Origin: Sclerotiophoma versabilis
Lineage: Eukaryota > Ascomycota > Dothideomycetes > Pleosporales > Didymellaceae
Assembly (NCBI GenBank): GCA_012274445.1
Contig: JAAROD010000095.1
Coordinates: 868,001 to 932,000 of the forward strand
Length of the DNA stretch: 64,000 bases
Reading direction: 5' to 3'
In this document: positions 1 to 12,580 of the stretch, piece by piece
How the letters are laid out: the number at the start of each line of letters is the position of its first letter
How positions within the stretch are numbered: position 1 is the stretch's first letter
Program-made: the position numbers and the translations under genes
Notes under the pieces: model-generated
Told to the model about the DNA's origin: nothing
Databases searched by the model: none
What the model saw: the letters and a program-made list of their open reading frames with translations, nothing else

Positions 1-1
1 G

Positions 2-70
2 GACAGCGAGCTTGGTGAGCTGTTGGTGGTGGAGTTTGAGGCGCGCGAAGCGGCGATCCCTCCTTGTTAA
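2..70 (+). CDS. Possible 3' end of a gene entering from the left edge (partial)
   Basis: Twenty-two codons stay open from base 2 and end in TAA at 68-70. The residues are acidic and hydrophobic (…LVVEFEAREAAIPPC), which reads like a natural protein end. There is no start in the window and the piece is too short to assign a family. It could equally be chance in GC-rich DNA. Confidence 0.25.
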   Translation, partial: DSELGELLVVEFEAREAAIPPC

Positions 71-1323
71 GCTCAGTACCTGGGCGCCCTAGCAGAGCAA
101 TGGCGGAGAAGGCTGGAACCTGGGTGGGTTAAGGCTTTGTTAGATACCGTGAGCGAGTGGAGAGCACCGGTCACGTATATGTATGGCGGGCTAAGTGTGT
201 CAGGGTTGGCGGGTTCGCGTGGCTGACTGGCGTTCTGGGGCTTCCCTCTGCTCAAGGGCCCAACCAGGCGATAGGGTTAGTCCGAGCGTTGTGAAGATCT
301 GGATCAGGATGGGAGATGAAATGGCACGGGAGCAAGCCTCAGGTGAGTGGGCGGGAGCGCTATCCACAGGCGCACTTTTGCAGATTTGGGCATCGTAGAC
401 GAGGCACGGCAGACGGAGACACAGCGAATGAGAAATTCACCACACCGTTCAGGCGCGGTTTAGAGAACTAGACGAGCATGGGGCCGCCGACAACAGTGCG
501 CTGCCGGGGGGGGTGAATGCACGCACCAGGCGACCACAGACCCTGGCTGCTGGTTGTCTGTCGGAGTCTGTTGGCGTGCGGGACGGCTTGGACCAGCACA
601 GTGGAGGAGCTGTCGCTTGCGCCGGCCCGGAGGTGTGAAAGCACATTGATGCTAGGATGGTACGTGGTAAGTGGCCTCGCCGCAGCCTCTTTGTTCTGCT
701 GTGTACTCTCTGGCCGAGGGGACAGAGAGCAGCGTGGCAATGATGCGGCTCTCCTGACCCGGGCTCGCGGCACGACAAGAGACAGACAGGAGAAAGTGCT
801 TTTCGTCTCTGACCCAGGGCCAGGTACCAAGGGTAGAGAGCCCGCAGGAAGAAGTCTAGCATGCGTCGGGTCTGGCGCCTGCGAAAGCGAAAGCGATTGG
901 GCCAGCACGGGCCAGTGGGTTTGGTCTGGCCCAAAGAGAGCCGTGGCAGAGACAAAGCTTACCGCAGCGACAGCCTTCCCTCCTTTATCCAAGCTCGCCG
1001 TTTACAGAGGCCAATCCCCGTCTGCTAGCTATGCTGATCGCCCTCGATGTAAGCTGGCGGCGGAGCAAGCGCTCTGAAGGAGCTGCGCAAAGAACGTCAC
1101 CAAACGTGCATCACCAGCAGCATTCCCAACCCCAGCGTCTATTCCTCCACGAGTGTGTGATTGCCCTGCAATCCTGGCGGCCAATGCTTCAAGCTTCGGC
1201 GACCAGTGCAGCAACCGTGCCCCCTTCCTGCTCCCAGCCTAGCTGACAACAGACGCGAAGGTCGCCAGCTGACGCTAGCCGAGTAGGAGTAGGACTGCGA
1301 GCTGCACATGATTGACTGACCGA

Positions 1324-1359
<36 letters not shown>

Positions 1360-4300
1360 TTGACTGATTGACTGACCTGCCTGTGCTGTGCTGCGCTGCG
1401 CTGCGCTTAAGCACAGGGAACGGGTGCTAGTCGAGCTAAAGCTGGCGATCGATGACCTCCAACAAGGACTGCTCTTTGTCCCCACCGTCGCAGCACCCCT
1501 TCCCAGTGCGCAAAAGACCAGAAGGGCCGCCCAATATCTACAACGTCACACCCCGGAGAGTGCTTTTTGGCCCCGAAACATGGACTGATTAGCATTTGCA
1601 GCTGGCTCGGTGACGTCTATAATTAGCGAGACTGTTGTATTGATTGCGGCACGTGTGTCTCTGAAAAGGCAAGGCGTCATCAGCAGAGAGCGTGCGGTCC
1701 TTGCTCGCCCTCATTTTTCTTCAGCCTGTCCCGGCGCAGCGCGTCGCACGGTTTGCCTGGTAGGGTGGATCTCCACGTGGAAGTGGTGGTGCGCTGTGGA
1801 ATAAGTCTCGGTTCATTATCTTGCGCGCGTCTGATCTGGTGCCATCATGCCGTGTTGGGAGGGGTCGATAATGATGCTGACTGTTTCGTCCCAACGACCA
1901 GGCCTGCCATCTGCAACCGAATGCACTGCTCAGGAGTACGAGGCGCCTGTCGACGCTGGCTGACAGCTGTTGTAGACGACGTGATGGAGCTGTGGGCGCG
2001 ACTTGTGCATGGACTGACGTCTGGTGCATGCTGTGTCGTTCAGTGTGTACCGACTGCCTGGTTGAGAGTCTCGCGGCAGCGACAGACGACATGGAACTGG
2101 GGACCTCTACGCGGTCGATCGAGCGCTGGATTTGCCTGGCGTCCCAGGCGTGCGTGAGGCTGCTGCCACAGACCGCACGATTGGGGCAGCCATGGCCGGC
2201 GCCAGCCTCCACTGGGCGTGGTGCAGGGCCAAGCAGGTGCAGAGGGCGCAGAGATCTGTAGCCGCAGCCGTGTCGTGTCGGCTTTGCCTGCACCGTCAGA
2301 GCATGCGTAGACGAGAGGCTTGTGGGCTGTCCCCGTCTCGGGACCCGGTAGGCGCCTGCAGCATGGGAGTGCCCCTGACCGCCCTGAGCGTTTTGGTATC
2401 GACTTCTGTCGAGCAACCACCACGGCAGCCCAACCGCACAAGGCGCAGACACCCAGGACAGCCCTTCATCTCGCAGCATGCTCTGCCATGCAACACGGCC
2501 ACTGCAGGTGTCGTGTAATCCTGGGCGCCTTTGCCCAATAAACACGGCTGCCAAGCAAGAAGGCCCAGTAAATCATGTTTGCACGTCTCCGCTGGACGCA
2601 GTCGCGCTCAAGTAGCCTACCGGCCCTTCTCAGCGCGCTTGCGCTTCGAGGCAAGCTGCTCGTTGACATCCAAAACTACCTCGATTCCGCCCCATGGTGC
2701 GCATCACACGCGGCGCCACTATCGGAACCTGCTAGGGTGGCCGCCTAGCAAGCACACCCTGGGAAATGACTTTCTCGACCCTTCCTACCGGTTCGCGCGC
2801 AACAGTTTGATTAATTCCAATCTCGTCCAGTCACACTGCAACCGGGACTCCGTCCTCGCCTTATCCGTACGTACCCCGCCATTCCGTTGCTCGGACTGTC
2901 AGCCCTGTGCGTTGCCTGCATTCCATCAATCACAATCCAATCTTCTCAAACATCAATGAGCATCCAACCCCGTCGAAAATCATCACGATCGACACTAATC
3001 CTGCCTTGATCCTGCCTTGGTTGTTCTGTGCCCGCTGAGTCATCGACACGCTTGCGCTCTGTGTCGCTGCCATTGCTCCGTTCTCGCAGTCCCAGACACA
3101 GCTACAGCGGCGCCCTCCGCACAACGCTGCCTTGCGCTAGGATCTCGCCCGTTGCTCTACCAGATCTTCGCAATCAAAAGCGTTCGGAGCGCCCGAGTTC
3201 CCACAGTCGGCTCTCTGTGACACGCGGGCTGCACACCTTGGCTTTTTGACACGCTCACAACTTTAGCGTCTAGCAAGCTCTAGCCCAGGCCTTGTGTATC
3301 CTGGTCCGGAAGCCCCAAGCCTCGACCCGACCACGCTCGACCACGTTGCTGGGATCCTGTGCTGCACACCACTGAGCAGGCGAAGGAGATCCTCAAGTCT
3401 ATTCACCCTCGTCGCTGGGCTGCGGCGGCCACGTTTTAAGCCTCTTCCACCTGTCCACGATGCTGCACTCTCCAGCCTTCTACGCTATCTGCACAACATG
3501 ATCCTGCCATGCACTCCCGCAGCCCTAACCCGAACTACTCCCTGATCACTACTCGTGCTATGTTTGCCATTATCGCTCGAAACGCACATGGAGACCCGTT
3601 GTCGCGCTCAAGCTACGTTGATGGCACACTTGACCTGCACCATCACTAAGCTGCTGCCTTAGTAAATTGCCATTCCTTGTACTTTCAGTCTCGGTAGCTC
3701 TTTCTCCTGCATGACGCAGCCAACAGGAAATGTGCTTATCCTCAAAACAATGACCAATCACGAATTTGCTGATGCCTCCCACGCTAGACCCTCCCATGGC
3801 TGGAATGGATCCAACTTGCGTCAAGCACGTTTGAGCTGCCTCTCTAAGCCCTTCATCGCCTACAACCGCTCTCGCTTCCAGGCGTCCAGAACACGATTTA
3901 AGGATGCGCAGCCGTAACTCACTGATTGGTTGCCATGCCTGACATCATCTCAGCGAGCGGCCAGATCTAAGTCTCAGCTATTGTTCAGCCGCGGAGAGCG
4001 CCTTTACAGTTTGCATTTTACAACTCGTTATGCACGCCTGTTAGCGCAGCCTGTTTTGGAGCCGGAGCTATTCCTGCAGCAGATCAATATCACTAACATG
4101 TGGGGCGTTTACAACCTTGAACCGGTCATGATTATTGACAACAGAGTTTCAATGCGCAGCTTGTACCTGCGTCACTGCTTGACAGTCGAGTACCAATTTT
4201 TTGTGGCGGACGCCAGCAGCACTCCACATTGAAAATCCCGTTATTCGTTTCCGGACGTGTCGTTCATTACCTAAATCAGTAAACGCCTGTTATCGTGCCC

Positions 4301-7300
4301 GCTAGGCTCGACGCCGTCAAAGCCATCCCGTCTGGATCGTGCAGACTTGGGATCACAATGTACGCAGGGAGTTCCCAGTCTGCAACGCATTGATGTCACG
4401 AGATTCGACCCCTGCTTTCAACCTAGCTGCAGTGCGACAGAAGGGGAACCCCATCATTAGGTAGAATACCTGACTGGGCTTCTATCCAATTACAGCTCTT
4501 CACTGTGCGCGCACTCCCATTTCGTGTGCGTAGCTGGAGCATAGTTCGTAATACATGTACAGCACGCGCTGTCTAACCGCTCATCTCAATCAGACTAACC
4601 AATCTGGTACCGCCAGAATGGTTCGACTGCACGACCCAGCTGCGGAACTTCTCCAATCAGCCTGTAGCATCATTCAGCGCGTCCTCTTGTGCATCACTAA
4701 TTACACCAGGTTGGTGTACGTCTTGTAAGGCTGAGCAATCACGACAACGATCACTTGATTCAGGTCCTGCACTCCACCCAGTTACCAGACAGCATACAGT
4801 AAAGTGGGAAAAGCAAAACACCACGACATCATAATGCCGGTGGACTGATCGCCGGAGAAGCTTCTCAGATCTGTAAGGCGTATTCGCCGATTGCATCACA
4901 GCACATCATGTCATTGGAACTCTGTACCACACACACAAATCATTCTTGCATGACTCTCCCGCTGCGGACATCTGGATCACACACGTGTTTGATTTCGAGC
5001 TCACACTTGCCCGTATGCGCAAGATCAGTTGAGTCATTCGGCTCGTCGCCCTCGCTGTTGCGAATATGCTTTAGGTCTCAACACCACGACGAGCAACGCC
5101 GGCGACACCGAAGGCGCACTTTGAACGATACCTTTAGTGTAGACTACGGTTAAGGTTCGGCCAGTGTCACTGTGTTTCCCTTAATTGGCACATTTTACCT
5201 ATAAATCCGACAAACTGTTACCGATCCGGCAGCGTGTGGTCTACGATCCAAACACTGTCGGCATTCGACAATATGTAAAGCTTAGCGTTCGAGGACCGAC
5301 CTACGCACTGGTCTGGATTACTTGGCACCAGATCTAGGGCTACATTTGTTGCTTGGCGCCTGGACCTCATCGTCCTTGCCGTTTTCGGACAGGACCACCT
5401 GCAATATTCAATCTATTGCGGATGTTCATGCTGACCTTTTGAACATCTGAGCATGGGAGCATGCGATCACATTGATACTAGGCATCATTCGTTAGTATAG
5501 ACTCGGATACAAAAGCGCATTAAGCCACATGGAAACACGAACTCCAAAATTTTCGAACGGGATATTATAGTTCCTGTCTGGTGGGACGATACAGTGTCTG
5601 CGTGTACGGCGGCGACCGAGCTACTAGTCAGGCTGATAAACCCCTCAAAGCGGTTACTAAGCACCTTTATTATCTTTCCAGTCTCACAATAGAGTACACT
5701 ATCATATTGCGATGTGCGCTCCATTGTGTCTTTGACTGCAGCAAGACATCTTACCGAAGCGTTTCTTACAGCAAGAAATCCAAGGAGTATTCATTAGTGT
5801 CACAGATAGCCCCATCACAGCTACACATCTGAGACCGAGACGCCTGCCAGTACCAGCCAAACCAGCCTTTTGACAACCAAGACCAAATATCACCAGGCTC
5901 AAAAATCCCTGGCTTTGCAAACATATCCAACGAATGACACTATAAGTCTTCTATCACAAAGCACCCGCTAAAAGACTTATCCCCATACACACTCGTCAAG
6001 CACCGCATTCGACCGCTGACCTTCCTTTCCTGGCTGGTAATATGTCACTGTGGCACCGCACTGAGACAACAAGAATTACACACCATCGCTGCGCCGTATC
6101 AAAGCGCAACTTGCCTTCGAGGCAAAACATCAGTTCAACACCATTGGCAGAGCCGCATATTATCATCATTGAGCCACTGACGAATGCCGAGCACACCTAG
6201 TCAGCTTGTAGAACGAGTGCAGCCTGCCAAAGGGTCACACGACGGACTTACAGGTTAAAACATTCATGTGGCACCAAGTACACGGATCTGACACCTATTG
6301 TGCCGATGCAGTTATTTGGAAGCCCCCACGAGCGGTGAACAAGCAATTCTTTCTTGTGCAACTCGACTCCTCTCGATGTCTTTCTCAACATTGCTTTTTG
6401 GATTCGGTGGAGTTGGCCGAGCTCCCCTCAGCATTACCTGAATACTGAAAATGTCTATAGCACAACGTCCAGGCGCTTGTCAGGCGTGTATACTTCCCAA
6501 GCTGGCTTTCTCATGGAAGCCACCACCATATTGAGGGTTGACTGAATAGACTCTGTGGCTGATAGCATTGTGATTGTCCCACCACGATCGTAGAGAATTT
6601 TGTCCTACACAAACAACAAATACCGCAACGAATCAATCAAATATGATCATAGGATAATGAAAACAAGTTCTCCCGCCCGTTCCGTCGTCTGTCACGGTAC
6701 CATTTCGAGAAAACCATCTTCCGCCTTCCCATTTTCAGTAATCACGTCTTCCAACAAGCTAAGCTCACACACTCACTTTGATGCAAGAACACCAACCTGG
6801 AGATAAGATTCCGATCCACGCGATTTACAACACGCTGACCGCCAACCATGCCATGGTCTCAAGCAGATTGCCTACAACACGAATCGACAGCCGAGACAAG
6901 ACACGGGGAAAGGGTAGCGAGCGCTGAAAACACGCCACTAAGTATGTTCCAAAGGTTTGCGCCTAACTATCGCCGACGTGGTCGTATTTGTAGTCAGTCA
7001 CAGCAATCAGTCTGCAGTGACGTTGAGATGTTGTCAGAAGAGATGTCCACATCAGCCACGCACAAGCATGCATCCGAGATTGCGATAGCCATGGATCGCA
7101 CACAGCTACAATAGAGCCCCGTGCACAACACCATACCTCCGAGCCCATGCATGAGATCCTTAGCCGATATGGTGGGTGTTCCGTCAAAAGGAGCAAATCA
7201 AATGAGAACTCTGCACAGAACGACGGAATGAATGTTAAGTGGGTGTCGATGAGTGAAAGTGCCTTGTGAACGGACTCATCTGACTCTGAACAGCCTGTGA

Positions 7301-7625
7301 TCTTTGCAGAGGCCAAAGTATTCCAATTTGGTTAGGTTTTTATATATTTCTTTCAATAGCAATGAACTCTGTCGACGATCGTTTCTGTATTGCTCCTTCT
7401 CTGGTGACGTAGCATATCTCCATTGGAGCAAAACAAGGTACACATACCTTCAAAGCCTGCGCTTCCTCGCCACAGCAGCATTCTCGACGACAAGGCCGCC
7501 ACCGATTCTTAATTCACTCGTACATCCGCTTCAGCCGTGAGTCTATTTGGAGTCCGTCTACTAGTGTACACCCACCACAACCCACAAAGGCGGGGCTTAT
7601 CGACTCAGCTATTGTACCCAGCTGG
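71..7625. other. Long gene-poor interval, GC-rich at left
   Basis: No gene could be supported over about 7.5 kb. The first 3.5 kb is GC-rich and gives several long frames on both strands (for example minus 1721-2554), but these start at TTG/GTG, overlap one another and have no family resemblance. From about 2700 to 3600 the plus strand is rich in C and T, as in fungal leaders and promoters, so a long untranslated transcript is possible. Beyond 3600 the composition drifts toward average and only short frames remain. One tetranucleotide repeat lies at 1312-1376. Confidence 0.5.
1312..1376. repeat. GACT/GGCT tetranucleotide microsatellite
   Basis: A run of GGCT units is flanked on both sides by GACT/GATT variants, all in the same 4-base register. 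It is followed at about 1381 by short GCTGT/GCTGC repeats. It lies in non-coding DNA. Confidence 0.9.
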
Positions 7626-8221
7626 ATGGACAAACGAGATAGATCTCTCACACCTGCATTATTGAGACCTTCTACTCGTGGTAAGCAGTGGAGCGCCAGT
7701 CTCTGGGGCTGCTGTTCATCACCGAGTCTATGCAATTTTCGCCCTGTATCACAGCTCCTCTAACACACGTGGCTCCTCAGACTTTGTAGCAGAGCAAGAA
7801 GTGACAATTTCCCTAGGTCTTCTCGCGTGCTGCTCACCCTGCACCCTATTCGGCCACACCTACCACCGCCTCGACAACTGCTGCGACATACCAACCTGGG
7901 AACCGATCGACACTTCCTGCATCCTATCCTTCTGTTCAGCTACTTCGGCGCACATCCTATGTTCAAGCCGTGCAGCTCCAACGCCTCTGCGAGATGTACA
8001 GTCTCGAAGGCTCGTGCGTTGGCGACGTATTCAAGAGCTTTTCCTGTCTCTGCTGTTCACTTATCCAGGCTGAGACGGAAGTGCAGCGGCGCAGCAGAAA
8101 AATCGTGTGGGAAGACGGCGTGGTTGAGAAAGGGTCAGATGGTGTTGGAGCTATGAGGGAACAGTATGCTACGGCCAAAGTGGTCGTACCAGAGGCCGAG
8201 AACCAGGATGTTGAGCAGTAA
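7626..8221 (+). pseudogene. PLAC8-family cysteine-rich protein, reading frame broken
   Basis: PLAC8 proteins are small, cysteine-rich, usually membrane-associated proteins. From ATG 7626 the frame reads MDKRDRSLTPALLRPSTRGK and then WSASLWGCCSSPSLC, the typical first cysteine block. A possible intron (7746-7794, GTATCA donor, CTAAC inside) leads to a second block, CCSPCTLFGHTYHRL. A third block, SLEGSCVGDVFKSFSCLCC followed by SLIQAETEVQRR, runs to TAA at 8219-8221, but in a different frame. Between about 7921 and 7962 the similarity passes through three frames with no room for an intron, so one or two small deletions are likely. The family call rests on these cysteine motifs. A sequencing indel is the main alternative to true loss. 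An AT-rich tract follows directly. Confidence 0.6.
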
Positions 8222-9340
8222 GCTTGTCTGTAGTGCGGCCGAGAGGATCGTGACCTCGCATCATACTTCGCATCCCTGAACTCACCTTTTGCTTGATAGA
8301 GGATTTCATCAGTGAAATCATCTGGCTACTCTACTTCTAGGCTGTGCACGTTACAGTACTTAGCCAAAGTCCGGTCGCCTGAAACGTATGGTCTGGAACT
8401 ACCCTACAGTACTTGAAAACAGGACCTTCTTTAACACTACAATACGCTATTAAGATAAGGTCTTTTAGCACTAAAGTCTTACACAACTAGATGCGCAGAG
8501 GTAATGTCAGGCTGCTAGCTGATAATCACAAGCATGCGGCCACAGACCACCTCTTACCATGCGGATAAGTACTGTTCTAGCTGGAATACTCGCAAATAAG
8601 ACGGTATTGCTTATTCTTTGGTTACGTAGTGAGGTAGGCTACAGCTGATCCTTAACAACTATATTTTTCCAATCTCAACTCTACACATTAATTCTAGTAT
8701 ACACTTGAAAAGAATCCTTGTAAGCTTTGCTTCAAGTTCAAATGTATATATAGAAGAGTCTCAAGAGAAATGGAAGGCATTCGAATTGAATTTGCATAAG
8801 GTATAGGCTTTTATATCTGGCTTACTTGTTCAGTACCATATCAGGTCTATACTATAATACCCCAATGCTGTAAGACAGGCAAGAGGTTACTAGACTTAAT
8901 ATTAGGTGTCTCATAATGGTTTAATACTTGAATTGTCTAAATTGGTCCACGTGAGGTGGAATTATACTACTTCAAAGTTAAGGTCAATGTGTTGGTGTGG
9001 TGGCTCGTACGCCCGCGCGAACAGACTTTTGGCACCCGACTGTATCTACCGAGAGAGATTCGGGAGACTTACATTAGGGCCTATTTTTCACGAAATAGGG
9101 CCGATATAGTGGTCGAAGTGTACACAGTCGCGTTTCACGGCACTTGAAACGGGGCTTTTCCGGCGCTCCGGCAACGAATTGCATGAACATCTAATCTGTA
9201 AGCCAACTGCCAGCCGTAAGCAAGCGGCCGTATCTGTTTGTAGTGCCAAAAAATCATCTCATCCGACATCCCGTCAGATATCCCTAGACATAGTAAGTTA
9301 GTGACGTGTAGGAAATCTGGATGAGATCTATTTGCTCTGA
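8222..9340. other. AT-rich tract, probable decayed repeat
   Basis: Base composition drops sharply to AT-rich with many TA steps and no credible gene. The stretch between the PLAC8 relic and the SnoaL-like gene resembles a mutated transposon remnant, but no terminal repeats or transposase motif could be recognised. A near-perfect inverted repeat sits at about 9077-9102. Confidence 0.45.
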
Positions 9341-9349
9341 TATAAAAAG
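9341..9349 (+). promoter_or_regulatory. TATA box of the SnoaL-like gene
   Basis: TATAAAAAG lies 84 bases upstream of ATG 9425 with an A/C-rich leader (…AACAACACACAAGC…) in between, as expected for a strongly expressed fungal gene. Confidence 0.55.
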
Positions 9350-9424
9350 ATCGCATTCCCGTTTGTGTTCCCTTCTGTAATACTCATCGCAAACTTTCGT
9401 AAACAACACACAAGCAATACAACG

Positions 9425-10035
9425 ATGCGTTTCACGGTATATTTCTTTGCGCTTGTTGCGCCTCTCGCTACCATTGCCGCATCAGTCGACGCAGAAAGAG
9501 GAACCAGAGCCCTAGTCGAGCGACAGACAGGTCTCGTAAAACCACCACCATGCGTTCGTGACAGCTCGGCCACGGAAGCGCAGACTAGATTGCGGTCTGT
9601 AGCTTTTGCCCACGCGTTCATCTACGAGCAGAACATCACCGAGGCTTTCAAGTACATTGCCTTGGACTACATTGTACGCTCTCTCAGCTTCTTGAAAACA
9701 CATACTGTAAAGTATCGCTAACAGAACATGTGTCTAGAACCACAACCCGCTTGCTAAGAACGGGTCTGATTCGGCATGGAGCATTCTCTCGCCCATCTGG
9801 GCTTCGCAGGACATCACGCCGCTGCGCACAACTTTCCAGAGTCCGCAGAGTTGGCTGGATTACAACACTTCGGCGTTTGGAGAGGTCGTGGATCGCTTCA
9901 GGTGGGAGGGCGGATGTATCGTTGAGCATGTAAGTAATGGGAGAGAGTGAATGGCCGTGACGGAAGTGCTGACCTCATGAACAGTGGGACCAGGGAGAGA
10001 AGTTTCCAAGCGAAGCATGCACTCGCTCAACATAG
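9425..10035 (+). CDS. Secreted SnoaL-like (NTF2-fold) small protein
   Basis: Three exons: 9425-9673, 9738-9929 and 9985-10035. The introns are GTACGC…CTAG and GTAAGT…ACAG, all in phase 0, giving 163 aa. Residues 1 to about 21 (MRFTVYFFALVAPLATIAAS) form a signal peptide. The mature part has the SnoaL-like pattern: a helical start (AHAFIYEQNITEAFKYIALDYI), then NHNP after the first intron, a Trp-rich middle, and a late FRWEGGCIVEHWDQ segment typical of the sheet that closes the cavity. SnoaL-like proteins include small cyclases and many of unknown function, so the substrate cannot be told. The gene stands alone next to AT-rich DNA with a good TATA box. An effector-like role is possible but not shown. 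Confidence 0.75.
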
Positions 10036-12580
10036 TTGTTTGATTAAAGATGAAGAGAGAGATCTTACAGAAAACGCGAACGCGGCGACTACGGATGGAT
10101 GACATGCCTGCTGCAGCGCAGGGTTCACACACTGTACATCAAGCTAGAACATAAAATAGAAGAATCCTTGTGGTTGTGAGCTTTTAGGAAGGTAAATTTC
10201 TACCCCTTAATCTTCCAAGTATTGAAAAAGATCGAGTGCTGCGAGCATGCAAAAAGGTTGGGGTAACAGCTACATATGTATACTCTTCTAGTTTCATGCT
10301 CGTCCTTCGAGACCTGCTACCCTCATGTTCTCAGGAGAGATGCGCACGATACCTCAACTACTACCTGATCAATGAGCGCCCTAACTTCGTAGCTCCATAC
10401 AATACCCCGGACCACGCAGTCTATGGCTAGCGCTCCGTCTCTGACAACAACCTCGCCTTTCATCTCACAGTACCATGAATCGCAGATCAATCAGACCATA
10501 AACTATTTAAGCACAGAGAAGTCTCGGAGGGAGTTCTACACCCCCCATCTACGAAGTCAGAGATTTCTGCACACCAAGTCGCAACTCCCCCAAGAGCCTT
10601 GCACTTGCAGCATCGTTTTGGCCTATAGCTATTTCGCATATCCTCATCTATAGTTCTAAACTTCGCTCGTTTCACCCGTACCTGCATCCAATCCTTCGGC
10701 TACAGTGCCCTTTTCATCAATAGGCAGACTGGAGAATGTCATCGCGCCGCAACATGGTACGTTCAGTGGCGAAAAAAAGGCCCCCCCTCCCCCGGATCAC
10801 AGAAGAGGGGCTAAGTACAAAAATTGGAGTGCCCTTGGGTACATGGTAAGGAAAGCTGCAATTGAGTGCGGCGTCAAATATGGCGTAGTACTATAGGTAG
10901 CAGGCTAGAGAGTTTATGAGGGTTGTTGTGGGGTTGTATGAAGAGGGCTTGGGTTGGAGGATCGGGTCGATGGAATCCTGAGGTTGAGTGGATGCATTGA
11001 CGGCAGTCGAACTAGTTGAGCGTTCAAAAAGACGCATCAAGACTGACACTGTATAAAAAGCACAAGATCTCTGGCTGAATCACTACAAAATGAAGCAAGT
11101 GCGCACACGTAAGGATGTGTGTAATGCTCACAGATTCACATACAAGAGACCGTCTTCGTAGCCTTCCTTCTTCCCTTGACTCTTTCATTATCTCAAAAAA
11201 GCAGTACTATGATTTTGGATCCACAACCGTCTCTCTTCTACAACTACCATCTCCGCCAACGCACATCAATGCACATTCACCCCACCTCGTACACCTCGCA
11301 TCCAGTTCCTCGGGCTTACATCCAAGCCAACAGCTCAGCCTCTGACACCAATCGGCGCACTCGGTCCCCTTTATTCCACAGTTGGCTTACCCGGAATTAC
11401 CATCGTACAAGGGATCTCGCCGTGTAGCCGGGGCGTCGGGATCGGTGGAATATAGCGCTGGATTTGATGGGACGTGCATACGCTAATAGCGTGTAGTACG
11501 GTCAACAGCCGTCAGTGAGGGGCGAGGTTGTGCAGTGGTGTACAAGATTGAGAAGACTGTGGGACGAGACTGAGAGCGCGTAAGTCGGGAGGGAGCTATC
11601 TGGCGGAGAACCTAGGCTTGGTGGAGCGAGGTAAGCTGTGTGAAATAGGGGTAAGATGTTCGGTGACGCGGATCTGGGGCGTAGCTCGGGCGCACCGTTC
11701 AAAGTGGCTATGGGCTGTTGCGCTCTGATCAAGCAACATGAAGTCCTCTATATGACCAGCATATGAGTGAAGTATGCCGACGGTATAGGAGGTGAAGACC
11801 TAGTGAAACTGGGGTCCACAATGGTGTTGCCAACAGCGCAGTCAATCTTATATCTTCGAGGACATACATACCATCCACTCAAAAGGACGTAGCACTGTGG
11901 GTGAGAGCGATGACAGTAAGAAAAAGGATATACCGCCATCGCTGCCATCCATCTCACAAACGCTCAGACACATCGGACTAGCTGTCACTGCGGCATCGTG
12001 ACCGACGCAGTCTCTCTGTTCCCGCTTCTTCCAGAATAGAGATTCGTGTTCTGCAACTGCTTATCTGCCAGCGCAACACGAGAAGCGTGCGCATACGCAG
12101 TGGTGAGGATGCCCTGCGGAGCTGTCCGTTTGTGCAGAAGAAGAGTTTGCATAACTTTTATGGACGGTGTGCCAGTAGCGTCTTCTTTGATCCGAGGATG
12201 AAAGAGCTGGGTGAAGAGTTGGATTTACTGAGTATCAATGTGAGCTGCATGTTCTCAGTGTCGCTTTATGAAGGTCTGATATTCAAGCTGACGATGGAGA
12301 GGTTCTTGTTGTCTCTTCAACATCGTTCATGTGGACATCGTTCAAGGAACGGCAAGAATGAAGTCGAGTTGCCAGCTACAAGACAGAAACCATCTAATCA
12401 GTTGTTCAAATTTAATGGTTGTTTCTACGGATTAGAGAGTCAAAGGACAGGTGGTTGTGAATTTAGGTACTCAACTGCTCAGTGCTGCCAAGCCACTAAT
12501 CTTTTGCCTCGGTGAATCTTGAAGCTCCACATCTAACCATCCACACCACCGCAATCTTTAATGCCGCACATCTGTACATA
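10036..12580. other. Intergenic, no supported gene
   Basis: Only short frames occur. The longest plus frame (12087-12515) lacks an ATG at its start and resembles nothing known. A homopolymer-rich spot (A run, then C runs) lies near 10770-10800. Confidence 0.4.

Noticed and set aside
1721..2554. Minus-strand open frame of 277 codons
   Set aside because: It begins at TTG, lies in GC-rich DNA with open frames on both strands, and has Arg/Ser/His-rich composition without any motif.
12087..12515. Frame of 142 codons before the thioesterase gene
   Set aside because: Starts at GTG, composition not convincing, and no recognisable domain.
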